From Brevibacterium aurantiacum (GTDB lineage: Bacteria > Actinomycetota > Actinomycetes > Actinomycetales > Brevibacteriaceae), in NCBI RefSeq assembly GCF_007558825.1, contig NZ_VLTK01000008.1, positions 62,001 to 126,000 of the forward strand: a stretch of 64,000 nt of DNA, given 5' to 3'. Shown here piece by piece: positions 1-8,757 of the stretch (within the stretch, counting starts at the first letter, position 1; every line of letters begins with the position of its first letter). Both the position numbers and the translations under genes were made by a program. Under the pieces are notes generated by a model. It had not been told where the DNA came from, searched no databases, and saw nothing but the letters and a program-made list of their open reading frames with translations.

Positions 1-963
1 CATTGGGAGCTCCATCGTGCCGACGAGGTTGCCCTCACGGTCGACTTCGTAGCGCGACATCGCAGAGTAGAGGCCCTGCGCCGCCGCATGCGAGTGGGCT
101 CCGGCCTCGACTGCTCGCGTGTCGTTTCCGGTTGCCGACACCACCGCGGTGATCCCGTTCATGATTCCCTTGTTGTGGGTCGCGGCCCGATAGGGGTCAG
201 CGACCGCAAGCTCGGCCGCGTCGAGCATATCTTCGACGACATCGGCACCGCCGAGGAGTTCTGCGTCGAAGACACCACGCACCCGGGTGAGACGCCGGTC
301 GGCCTTATTCGTGAGAATACGCAGCAGCGGACGCCCACCGGCAATCTCTCCCAGCCTCGGCGCCACGGCCTCTGCCATCGTGTTCACAGCATTGGCGCCC
401 ATGGCGTCGCGCACGTCAACGACGAGGTGAACGACGACATACGTCCCTCGCCTGCTCGGCACGAGGCGAACGATGATGTCACGAACGCCGCCGCCGACCT
501 CGACGAGCCGGGGATCCTGGCTGTCGGCGAGGGCGCTGATCTCTTCCGTCGATTCGAGCAGCCGCAGACGAGCGGCTTCGGGGTCAGTGATGTCGAGGAG
601 TTGAATCTGCGCCTGCATCAGGGGATCTGTCTGCGACGTGGTGAATCCGCCGGTCGCACGTGTCATCCTCGCGAGATTGCTCGCCGCCGCAACGACAGAA
701 GGTTCCTCTGTCGCCATCGGAACGAGCACATCTCTTCCATCGACGAGGAAGTTCGTCGCGATCCCGATCGGTGTGCCGAGCACACCCACAACGTTCTCGA
801 TCATCCGGTCGGCCTGGTCGAGCAGCAAGCCCGACTCAGGGTTCCACGTCTCGAAACGAGACTCTGAAAGGCCCGAGACCTCGGCTACTTCGGCCCGTCT
901 CAGGCTGACTGAGTACTTTCGGAATCCCGAAATCCTGCTGCTTCGCGCCGCGTCACTGCTCAC
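1..963 (-). CDS. mvaA: Class II 3-hydroxy-3-methylglutaryl-CoA reductase (3'-truncated by window edge)
   Basis: The reverse-strand frame stays open from a GTG at 963 to the left edge, giving 321 residues; the C-terminal part (about 100 residues, with the catalytic His) lies outside. Class II motifs are visible: MATEEPSVVAAAS near residue 83 (catalytic Glu), DAMGAN near 186, HNKGIMNGI near 263 (catalytic Lys) and SATGND near 276 (catalytic Asp). The enzyme interconverts HMG-CoA and mevalonate with NAD(P)H in the cytosol. GGAGG sits just before the GTG, which decides the start. It is divergent from an MHS-type transporter, so either mevalonate synthesis or mevalonate uptake and breakdown is possible. 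Family is certain; direction of use is inference. Confidence 0.93.
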   Translation of the reverse strand, partial: MSSDAARSSRISGFRKYSVSLRRAEVAEVSGLSESRFETWNPESGLLLDQADRMIENVVGVLGTPIGIATNFLVDGRDVLVPMATEEPSVVAAASNLARMTRATGGFTTSQTDPLMQAQIQLLDITDPEAARLRLLESTEEISALADSQDPRLVEVGGGVRDIIVRLVPSRRGTYVVVHLVVDVRDAMGANAVNTMAEAVAPRLGEIAGGRPLLRILTNKADRRLTRVRGVFDAELLGGADVVEDMLDAAELAVADPYRAATHNKGIMNGITAVVSATGNDTRAVEAGAHSHAAAQGLYSAMSRYEVDREGNLVGTMELPM

Positions 964-1149
964 GCTGTTCCTCCACTGATGGTTCTCATCGATTGTCTGA
1001 CGTGGTCACTGTAAATGCCATACCCAGTGCCGCGGTATGGCCGAAAGTCCATGCGTGCTCTCCTCATCATGGGCGGCCACCCATACCGGTTTCAGCGCGC
1101 ATGGGACACGATGTGGCTGTCATGTCCACTGCTCTCGATGAGGAGAACA

Positions 1150-2478
1150 ATGTCCACGCCCAATTCCGACGCGCCTCCAGAGATATCCGGACCACAACCC
1201 GCCTCGGTGAACGACGGTGGGAGAGACACACCTGGACCGAGCATGCGGACCATCGCCTTCTCGAGCCTGATGGGAACGACCGTCGAATGGTTTGACTTCT
1301 TCGCCTATTCGACTGCCGCGGCACTCATCATCAATTCGCTGTTCTTCCCCGAATACGACCCCATCGTCGGTATGATACTCGCCTTCGGCGGTATCGCAGT
1401 CGGTTACTTCGGACGCCCACTCGGATCGATCGTCTTCGGGCATTTCGGAGACCGCATCGGTCGCAAGACCATGCTCGTCCTCTCGCTCATGCTCATGGGA
1501 GGTGCGACGTTCGCCATCGGACTTCTCCCGACTTACTCGCAGATCGGAGTTGCGGCACCACTGTTGCTCATGTCCTTGCGCTTCGTCCAGGGCTTCGCTC
1601 TGGGCGGCGAATGGGGCGGGGCCGTCCTCATCGTCGTCGAGCACGCACCGGCCAGTCGCAGAGGACTGTATGGGAGCGTGCCTCAGATCGGCCTCGCACT
1701 CGGTCTGACTCTGGCGACGTTGATCTACCTCGACCTCAACCAGCTTCCTGACGCGGCATTCGCGTCGTGGGGCTGGCGCGTGCCCTTCCTCGCCAGCGCC
1801 GCACTGGTCATCGTCGGACTGCTCATCAGGATGCGGATCTCCGAGACTCCGGAGTTCCAGGCTCTGCAAGCAGAAGGACGCAGCTCACGCATGCCGATCG
1901 TGGATGCGCTGAGAACACATTGGCGTGAGATCATTCTTGCCGCACTGAGCTTCGCGGGCATCGGCGCGGTCTTCTATATGCTCTTCACCTTCAGCCTCAC
2001 GTATGGGACCGAGCACATCGGCTTCGATCGAGGTCTGATGCTCATGATGGCAACGGTCTGCTCGCTGCTCTCTATCGTCGGGCTGCCGATCGCCGGACGG
2101 TTGGCAGACGCATACGGTGCCCGGAGGATCTTCGGAGTCGGATCTGCGGCCATTGCCGTCACCGCGCTCCCGTCGTTCTGGCTCATCGACACCGGCAATG
2201 CCGGGCTGGCCTTCCTCGGCTATCTTCTCGCCACAATTGCGTTCTGTGCCGCCTATGGCACCCTCGGAGTCCTCTATGCGGACGCCTTCGACGCTCGAGT
2301 CCGATACACGGGTATCTCTCTTGCCCTGGGACTCGGGACCATTCTCGGTTCTGCCTTCGTCCCCATCATTTATCTTGAGCTGCTGTCGACGTTCGGCGGA
2401 TCGTGGGCGATCAGCGTCTATATGATCGTCGCCGGTGCGATCTCGTTGGCAGCCTCGGCACTGCTTCGCCGACGCTGA
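1150..2478 (+). CDS. MFS transporter, metabolite:H+ symporter (MHS) family
   Basis: This 442-residue membrane protein has the MHS signature after its N-terminus (GTTVEWFDFFAYSTAAAL), the loop 2-3 motif GDRIGRK, and RFVQGFALGGEWGGAV in helix 4-5, all typical of ShiA/ProP/KgtP-like proton symporters for organic acids or zwitterions. The ATG at 1150 is chosen because AGGAG lies 5 bases upstream; the frame is open further upstream to 1015 but that part is not membrane-like. Its stop is 2 bp from the convergent PucR regulator stop. Substrate is unknown; the divergent HMG-CoA reductase makes mevalonate or a related acid a guess. Confidence 0.88.
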   Translation: MSTPNSDAPPEISGPQPASVNDGGRDTPGPSMRTIAFSSLMGTTVEWFDFFAYSTAAALIINSLFFPEYDPIVGMILAFGGIAVGYFGRPLGSIVFGHFGDRIGRKTMLVLSLMLMGGATFAIGLLPTYSQIGVAAPLLLMSLRFVQGFALGGEWGGAVLIVVEHAPASRRGLYGSVPQIGLALGLTLATLIYLDLNQLPDAAFASWGWRVPFLASAALVIVGLLIRMRISETPEFQALQAEGRSSRMPIVDALRTHWREIILAALSFAGIGAVFYMLFTFSLTYGTEHIGFDRGLMLMMATVCSLLSIVGLPIAGRLADAYGARRIFGVGSAAIAVTALPSFWLIDTGNAGLAFLGYLLATIAFCAAYGTLGVLYADAFDARVRYTGISLALGLGTILGSAFVPIIYLELLSTFGGSWAISVYMIVAGAISLAASALLRRR

Positions 2479-2480
2479 GA

Positions 2481-4481
2481 TCAAATCGCGGTTGCCGGAC
2501 CCGACAGATGATTATGCGCAGACTCGATGAGTTCGCTTCTGAGCCTGCGCAGTCGTACCGCCGCATGCATCCGAAAACGATACTCGGGATCGGCGAAGGC
2601 ACCGCCGGTGAGTTCGCCGATCCGTTCCAGTCGCTGTTGGATGGTGTTTTTGTGGACGTGGAGTTCTCGTGCCGATCCGCTGCCGCTCTCTCCGGTGTCG
2701 AAGTACGCGCTCAGGGTGCCGAAGAGCTCTGTTCCCCTGCGTTCATCCCAGGCGATGATCGGTCCGAGCATCTCGGCGATGAATTGCTCAGCTGAACCGG
2801 GGTCGGATGACACCAAGGCCTGATACGGAGCGAAGGAGACGGCAGGCACGCTCACTCCCTCGATGCCAAAGGAGGGAAGGAGCTCCAGGCATCCCGTGAC
2901 CCTCTCGACGGCTTTGAGGATGCCCGAAGAAGTCACTTCGGAGTGAACGGCGGTCGTGCGGTTGCGGTTCTCAGCTTCGAGGTGCTCGCGCAGGGCCTCT
3001 GTGCGCTTCCCTCCATCCCCCGCTGCCCACAGAACTATCAGGTGCTCGCCGCGCATCGCGAACAGGGCGGAATCTCCGATGAGCTGAACGAGGCGTCGAG
3101 ATCGGCGACTGAGCTCGCCGCCGGGCGACCACAGGGCCGCCGCCGACTGGAGGGGACCTGCGAGCGACTTGAGTTCGTCGGCAGGGTCGGCCCGAGCAAG
3201 TTCGGTGCCGTCAAGGATGTCGTTGAGGATACGAGACCGCCGGCTCGCACGGGCGCTGTCGACCGCCTCCTGTTTCAACGACAGCAGAGCGGCCACATGC
3301 GCCGCGCGTTCGAGCAGTCTGCCCTCGACGTCCCGTCGCTGTCCGGAAGCCACAGGCACTACGATCGCGCCGGTTACGGAATCGGCACCAACGATTGCGA
3401 CGACGATCCACTTTGTGCCTCCGGCTTTGACCGCGGTGCACCGACCGCTGTCGCGACTCTCAGCGACGGCAGAGGCAAGGAGACGTGGTGGAGGAGCAGA
3501 CTCGCAGTCGCTCGGCGACGACGACACTCTCCGCAGGCGGGCATCAACCGCGATGACCGGTCGGTTCAGCGCCTGGGCGAGGGTGGCGGTGATCTCCCCA
3601 ATCGAGCCACCCGCTACGACAGCTGCCGTGAGGGTCTCGTGAACTCGATTCGCGCGTTCCATATCGGCAACGTGATCGGCAAGTTCACGATAGGCCTCCT
3701 CTGCTCGCTGTGCCGCGAGTTCGCTGTTGCCAAGGAGACGCGCAGAATTGAGTGCCAGAGCCGCATGATCGGCAAAGGCCGACAGGAGAGCGATCTGCTC
3801 AGGGGTGTATTCGTGGTCGAAGCGATTGCAGGCGAACAGTGCACCGATGATCTCGTCACCGACCATCATCGGAACCCCGAGGAATGAGACCAGGCCTTCT
3901 GCCTCAACCGCCGCATCGATGCTCGGGTCCCTCGGGGCCGCGACCATGTCGTCGTATCGTGCGACCCACACCGGGGCCCGCGCTTCCACAACCTTGTTCG
4001 CCAGTCCTTTACCGGCTGGAACGAAGAGGTCCCTGAAGATCTCGGTGACTGTGCCGACGGAATGTCTGACTCGCATGCCGTCTGCACCGGCTTCCGTCTC
4101 GGCGAGATAGGTGACATCGGTGCCGATGAGCTCATGGGCTCTCTGCACCAGCCTGCTGAGCACTGTGCCGACGTCGTGGAGCTGGACGAGTTCACGCGCC
4201 GTTGCCAGCAGCCCGGTCAATTCCTGCGAGCGTCGACGAAGGTGGGATCTGGTGCTCTGCAGTTGCCCGACTGCATCGGTGACCTGTCTCGATCTCTCGG
4301 GGCTGATCCCTTCGGACCGGACTCGATCGTCGAGGCTTCTGAGGGTATCCTGCTGCTCGGAATTCGCAGCTTTGAGGAGCTCGACAACGGTGTCAGTCGA
4401 GAGTCGATCGACCTCAGAATGCCCGTCATGCGAACTCAGTTGCTCCATAAGCTCATCATAGTTCTCGTGCACCGACATCAT
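2481..4481 (-). CDS. GAF-domain PucR-family transcriptional regulator
   Basis: The 666-residue protein has a helical N-terminus, a GAF-like sensor at about 80-245 (ATARELVQLHDVGTVLSRLV to FADHAALALNSARL), a middle segment typical of CdaR/PucR proteins, and a C-terminal PucR helix-turn-helix near 605-650 (HVHKNTIQQRLERIGELTGG). Such proteins sense a small molecule and regulate adjacent catabolic genes. It lies 21 bp downstream of the crotonase gene on the same strand, as the last gene of the CoA/hydantoinase-like array, so it probably controls that array. The ligand cannot be read from the sequence. Confidence 0.88.
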   Translation of the reverse strand: MMSVHENYDELMEQLSSHDGHSEVDRLSTDTVVELLKAANSEQQDTLRSLDDRVRSEGISPERSRQVTDAVGQLQSTRSHLRRRSQELTGLLATARELVQLHDVGTVLSRLVQRAHELIGTDVTYLAETEAGADGMRVRHSVGTVTEIFRDLFVPAGKGLANKVVEARAPVWVARYDDMVAAPRDPSIDAAVEAEGLVSFLGVPMMVGDEIIGALFACNRFDHEYTPEQIALLSAFADHAALALNSARLLGNSELAAQRAEEAYRELADHVADMERANRVHETLTAAVVAGGSIGEITATLAQALNRPVIAVDARLRRVSSSPSDCESAPPPRLLASAVAESRDSGRCTAVKAGGTKWIVVAIVGADSVTGAIVVPVASGQRRDVEGRLLERAAHVAALLSLKQEAVDSARASRRSRILNDILDGTELARADPADELKSLAGPLQSAAALWSPGGELSRRSRRLVQLIGDSALFAMRGEHLIVLWAAGDGGKRTEALREHLEAENRNRTTAVHSEVTSSGILKAVERVTGCLELLPSFGIEGVSVPAVSFAPYQALVSSDPGSAEQFIAEMLGPIIAWDERRGTELFGTLSAYFDTGESGSGSARELHVHKNTIQQRLERIGELTGGAFADPEYRFRMHAAVRLRRLRSELIESAHNHLSGPATAI

Positions 4482-4502
4482 CGTCGCCGCAGCCCCTGCA
4501 GG

Positions 4503-5318
4503 TCAGCCCCTCTCATGCCCCTCCGGCGGTTGCTTCGTTGCCTCTGTCCTGCTGGGGAACTGAGGAGTTCGCCCCTCGGAGAAGGCTGCCAGTCCCTCCT
4601 TCGCATCTGGACTCGCGAACGCTTGCTGCCCGTAGAGGGCTTCGGCGTGAAAAGCGGCATTCAACGGCATCTCGGACAATTGGGCAGTCGCAGATTTGAT
4701 GACGGAGAGCGAGGTCCCACTGCATTCGAGCAGCCGGTGTGCAAGTGCGAACGCCTCGTCAAGGAGGTCGCCTGCCGGTACCACTCTGTTGACGAGGCCT
4801 CGACGTTCAGCGGTCGCTGCATCAACTGGCTGCCCTGTGAGCAGCAGCTCCATCGCCCAAGGATAGGGAATCTGCCGGGTGAGGCGGGCCAGAGTTCCTC
4901 CTGCAGGAACGACCCCCACTCCCGCCTCCGGCAGCCCGAAGCGTGCGGTATCTGCAGCAATCCGAAGATCCGTAGAGAGCATGATCTCAAAGCCGCCGCC
5001 CAGGCAGAGCCCGTTCACCGCCGCGATGACCGGCTTGAACAGGCGCGAGTGCTTCTGGTGGGCGCCGTCCCACTCGGAGATGTCGAAGCGTTCCTCGGCC
5101 AGAGCAGGAATCGATTCCTTCAGGTCGGCACCCACGCAGAACGCCCGATCCCCGGCGCCCGTGAGGATGACGACTCCGATCGCGGGATCGTCGCGTACCT
5201 CGTCAAAGGCATTGGACAACTCGTCATACATGGCCAGCGTGAGCGCGTTGAGCTTTTCCGGGCGGTCGATCGTGATGACTCCCACGCCGTCGCAGCACTC
5301 GAGAGTGATCCCGCTCAT
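4503..5318 (-). CDS. Enoyl-CoA hydratase/isomerase (crotonase) family protein
   Basis: A 271-residue crotonase fold protein. The oxyanion-hole segments are visible: GAGDRAFCVGADLKES near residue 54 and NGLCLGGGFEIMLSTDLRIA near 100. The hydratase-type acid residue is kept in LPEAGVGVVPAGG near 128. It should hydrate or isomerise an enoyl-CoA in the cytosol. The start overlaps the CoA-transferase stop by 4 bp (ATGA), implying translational coupling, so its substrate is probably the CoA thioester made by that neighbour. The exact reaction among crotonases is not decidable from motifs. Confidence 0.88.
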   Translation of the reverse strand: MSGITLECCDGVGVITIDRPEKLNALTLAMYDELSNAFDEVRDDPAIGVVILTGAGDRAFCVGADLKESIPALAEERFDISEWDGAHQKHSRLFKPVIAAVNGLCLGGGFEIMLSTDLRIAADTARFGLPEAGVGVVPAGGTLARLTRQIPYPWAMELLLTGQPVDAATAERRGLVNRVVPAGDLLDEAFALAHRLLECSGTSLSVIKSATAQLSEMPLNAAFHAEALYGQQAFASPDAKEGLAAFSEGRTPQFPSRTEATKQPPEGHERG

Positions 5319-6577
5319 CGGACAGTGCCCTCGGCTCGCATTGCCGCGATGCCTGCATCGTCATATCCCGCCAGCTCTCGAAGGACAGCATCGGTGTGCT
5401 CTCCCGTGGATGGGGCCAACGCCCGAGTCAGCGGCGGTGTGCGGCTGAGTTTGATCGGCGAACCGAACATTCGCAGCGGACCGTGGTCGGGATAGTCGAC
5501 TTCGACGACCATGTCTCGAGCGGCGATCTGCGGATCGTCGACAACCTCGGCGATGTCCTTGACCGCGCTGAGCGGAAGGGAATCCCCGGCGAGCTCTTTG
5601 AGCTCCGTCTTCGTCCTGTCGGCGAACCAATGGATGATCAGCGGACGCACCTTGCGCTCGTAGACCTCGTCGTCGAACCGTGCGGCCATGGTTGCAAGCT
5701 CGGGATCATCTGCCTGATCGGCTGTTCCGAAGGTTTCGCAGCTCAGACGCCAGAATTTGTCGGTGTATCCGCCGAAGAACACGTATCCGTCCTTGCACGG
5801 AAAGAGCTCGTAGGGCCGAACAAAGGGATGCTGGTTGCCAAGCGGCTGTGGGACCGTGCCCTCGACGTCATAGGCGACTACCGCATTCTCGGTGAGACTG
5901 AGGACTGAATCCTGCTGAGAGATGTCGACGAGCTGACCTTCTCCAGTCGCTTCAGCGTGCCGAAGAGCGGCAAGCGTCCCGATCACCCCATAGAGGCTTG
6001 CCGAGAGATCCCCGATGATCGTTCCGACGCGAGTCGGCGGTCCGCCCTTCTCGCCGTTCATCGACCACAGCCCGCCTGTTGCCTGCGCGCTGTTGTCGTA
6101 AGCGGGTTTGCGTCGATAGGGGCCTGTCTGCCCATAGCCGGACAGCGCTGTGTAGATGAGCTTCGGATTGACGGTGCGCAGATTGTCCCAACCGAGGCCC
6201 AGTTTGTCCATCGTGCCTGCGCGGAAGTTCTCGACCAACACGTCTGCCCGTTCGGCAAGTCTGCGCAGCGCCTCCTTGCCCTCCTCATGGCGAAGGTTGA
6301 GAGTGAGACCCAGCTTGTTTCTGTTGTACTGCGCGAAGAAGCCGCTCACCGGCTCGCGGGCGTCCCCGGTCCGCAGCTCAGGGGGGAAGCCCCGGGTGTA
6401 GTCAGGGTCATCCGGATGTTCGATCTTGATGACTGTCGCACCCAGATCGGCCAGTACCTCCGAGCAGTAAGGGCCGGCAACAACTCGAGTGATGTCGAGC
6501 ACCACAACTCCGTTGAGCGCCCCAGGGGCTGCGGATTCCTGACGCAGCGCGGTCAGGAGTCGATCAATTTCTGTCAT
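5315..6577 (-). CDS. Family III CoA-transferase (CaiB/BaiF/Frc type)
   Basis: A 420-residue CoA-transferase. The N-terminal motif VVVLDITRVVAGPYCSEVLA, followed by LGATVIKIEHP, is the family III hallmark; the YDNSAQATGG segment near residue 165 carries the Asp that forms the acyl-anhydride intermediate. It transfers CoA between carboxylic acids in the cytosol. The ATG at 6577 overlaps the HyuB stop (ATGA), which argues against the longer frame up to 6802. Placement between HyuAB and a crotonase suggests it activates the carboxylated or hydrolysed product for beta-oxidation-like breakdown (inference). Confidence 0.9.
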   Translation of the reverse strand: MTEIDRLLTALRQESAAPGALNGVVVLDITRVVAGPYCSEVLADLGATVIKIEHPDDPDYTRGFPPELRTGDAREPVSGFFAQYNRNKLGLTLNLRHEEGKEALRRLAERADVLVENFRAGTMDKLGLGWDNLRTVNPKLIYTALSGYGQTGPYRRKPAYDNSAQATGGLWSMNGEKGGPPTRVGTIIGDLSASLYGVIGTLAALRHAEATGEGQLVDISQQDSVLSLTENAVVAYDVEGTVPQPLGNQHPFVRPYELFPCKDGYVFFGGYTDKFWRLSCETFGTADQADDPELATMAARFDDEVYERKVRPLIIHWFADRTKTELKELAGDSLPLSAVKDIAEVVDDPQIAARDMVVEVDYPDHGPLRMFGSPIKLSRTPPLTRALAPSTGEHTDAVLRELAGYDDAGIAAMRAEGTVR

Positions 6578-8757
6578 GCTCTCTCCTCTGTCGGTTCGAC
6601 GAGCACCCTTGCCGAGAGCAGTGTGCCGCATTCGGGGCTGAACAGTTCTTCGATGAGGATGCGCTCGCTCTTTGAACAGCGTTCTCTGGCACGGACGCCG
6701 AGTTCGCCAAGGCGCTGGGCGGCAGGAGTGCGAACGCGCACCGCCGCGTCTCTCCAATCGTCGGCATCGCCGAGACGCGCGCCGGAAGATGGGCAGTACC
6801 AACCCTCCTCATCACGCTTCGGTGCCGCAAGATCTCGAGCAGGGGAATCAACGTCTGTAGTCAGTACACCCGGTTCCTCACCCGACGCTGAAACTCGGAC
6901 GCTGCGAATTCGCCTGCGCTCCCGAGCAGTCGCCGACGAGTCGACCTTCTCTTCTCCAGATGGGTCTGGTCGGAGGATGACGCCATACACCTTGCGCGCG
7001 ACAGTGGCGGTGACATAACCGTTGATGACATCGCTCAACACCGCCTCAGGATCTCGCAATAGGGGATCACCGAAGCCTCCACCTCCGGCGATCCATTGCA
7101 CCAGCACATCCTGGTTACGGATCGTCACCGACTGCTGATTGATACCCAGCAATTCATTATCGCCGAAGGTGAGACGGTCCTGTGTCGGAACAACGCCATT
7201 GAGCAGTGCGAATGCAACATCGGTTTCCCTCAGGACTCGATGGCCGCTGCCACCGCCTGGCAGGCCTCCAGCGAAACCGTCCGCAACAACTGCCGAATTC
7301 GGGGCAAAGACTGTCTGCGTCACTTCCTGTGCCCCATGCAGTGTCCACGCGAATTGGAGTCCGAGCCCACCACGATGTGCCCCATGACCGGCGCTATCCA
7401 CATTGAGCTGTTTCCACAGATAGAGGACGGGGTAGAGCATTTCGTTCATCTCAACGTCCGGAAGCATATTGTTGACCTGGGTCATCATTCCGGCACAGTC
7501 GAGACCGTCACGCATCGGCTGCGCACCTGAGCCCATTCCTCCGCCGTCCATATTGAACAGAACGAAGAACTCTCCGTCATCGTCCGTGCCGGCCGAAATT
7601 CCTCCCGTCCAGGAATCCGCCCACACGCCTTGAGCGCGGCCAACGATCTCGTCATCCGCACTCCGGCTGCAGGCCTCGCTCAGCAGCTTGGTGATGACTC
7701 TGCTGACCCGAGCACCCGTCGTCAGATGTCCGTTGCTGATCGGCGCAGGCGGAACCGGTTTGACGATCGACCCGGTTTCCGCCTCCACTCCGAATGCGGT
7801 CATCACGCCCTCGTTGAACGGCACGTCCCAGGCGAGAATAGGCACCACCGCCGAGGCAACACTTCCGACAAGAGCACCGAAGCTGCAGTTCACGAATCCA
7901 TCGGTCTGTGGACTCGACCCGGTAAAGTCGAAATCGATTCGATCAGCCGTCTTCGTCATCGTGCAGGCGACCCGAAAGAGCTCATCGACGTGGCCGTTGT
8001 GCTCCGTCCACTCTTCCGCTTGGTACACACCGTCCGGAATGCGAGAGATGCGGGATCGCACCACCTTTTCCGCCAGCTCGAAACTCATGCGTGTGCACTC
8101 TTTGAACTCGTCGATCCCGAACTCGTCGATTGAGGCGAGCAGACGTCGTATCCCCGTGTTATTGCTTGCGATGAGTGACCGCACATCATTCCAAAACAGT
8201 GCTGGGACCCGAACATTATTGAGTATCAGACGCCTGACGGCTTCTACGGGTTCACCGCGATCGAAGATCTTGACCCCCGGAGGCAATCGAAGTGCTTCGC
8301 TGTAACAGTCATAGGCCCCAGGTGCGAAGCCCCCGGCGGTCATTCCGCCGACGTCGACGAGGTGGGCCTGCGACTGTGCCCAACCGACCAGTTCGTCGCC
8401 TGCAAAGATCGGCGAGATGATGTTCGTATCCGGTGGGTGGCTTGCTCCTGACGTGTGCGGGTCGTTGCTGATGAAAGCGTCGCCCGGGTAGACCGGTTCG
8501 TCGCCGATGGTCTTAACGAGTTCCTGAACCGCCACGCTGCCGGACCCGATGTGGAATTGAACGAAGTCCGAGTAGGCGTATATGCGACCAGTTGGATCAA
8601 AGAGGGCTGTGTTGAAATCACCTGCCTCTGTGATCACCGGAGATCCCGAAGAGCGAATCATGGCGATGCCCATCTCTTCGACGATGGAATCCAGCCGCAT
8701 GCGGATAACCTCGAGGCGGATCGGATCGATTCTCGTATCAGATGTCGTCACGTTCAT
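6574..8757 (-). CDS. Hydantoinase B/oxoprolinase family protein with acetone-carboxylase-gamma-like C-terminal extension
   Basis: This 727-residue protein is a HyuB family member through about residue 590: EVIRMRLDSIVEEMGIAMIR at the start, GDAFISNDPHTSGASHPPD near 110, and GGGSGHRVLR and GGGGFGDP later. HyuB proteins pair with HyuA in ATP-dependent hydantoin or oxoproline hydrolysis or in ketone carboxylation. Usual length is 520-600 residues. The extra tail has Cys-Pro near 652 (WYCPSSGARL) and a final SPECGTLLSARVLV near 705, resembling the small gamma subunit of acetone/acetophenone-type carboxylases; this match is from memory. It overlaps HyuA and the CoA-transferase by 4 bp each, so the three are coupled. 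Confidence 0.88.
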   Translation of the reverse strand: MNVTTSDTRIDPIRLEVIRMRLDSIVEEMGIAMIRSSGSPVITEAGDFNTALFDPTGRIYAYSDFVQFHIGSGSVAVQELVKTIGDEPVYPGDAFISNDPHTSGASHPPDTNIISPIFAGDELVGWAQSQAHLVDVGGMTAGGFAPGAYDCYSEALRLPPGVKIFDRGEPVEAVRRLILNNVRVPALFWNDVRSLIASNNTGIRRLLASIDEFGIDEFKECTRMSFELAEKVVRSRISRIPDGVYQAEEWTEHNGHVDELFRVACTMTKTADRIDFDFTGSSPQTDGFVNCSFGALVGSVASAVVPILAWDVPFNEGVMTAFGVEAETGSIVKPVPPAPISNGHLTTGARVSRVITKLLSEACSRSADDEIVGRAQGVWADSWTGGISAGTDDDGEFFVLFNMDGGGMGSGAQPMRDGLDCAGMMTQVNNMLPDVEMNEMLYPVLYLWKQLNVDSAGHGAHRGGLGLQFAWTLHGAQEVTQTVFAPNSAVVADGFAGGLPGGGSGHRVLRETDVAFALLNGVVPTQDRLTFGDNELLGINQQSVTIRNQDVLVQWIAGGGGFGDPLLRDPEAVLSDVINGYVTATVARKVYGVILRPDPSGEEKVDSSATARERRRIRSVRVSASGEEPGVLTTDVDSPARDLAAPKRDEEGWYCPSSGARLGDADDWRDAAVRVRTPAAQRLGELGVRARERCSKSERILIEELFSPECGTLLSARVLVEPTEERA

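Noticed and set aside
4062-5495. 477-codon forward ORF opposite the PucR and crotonase genes
   Set aside because: Antisense shadow spanning two real reverse genes; no motif.
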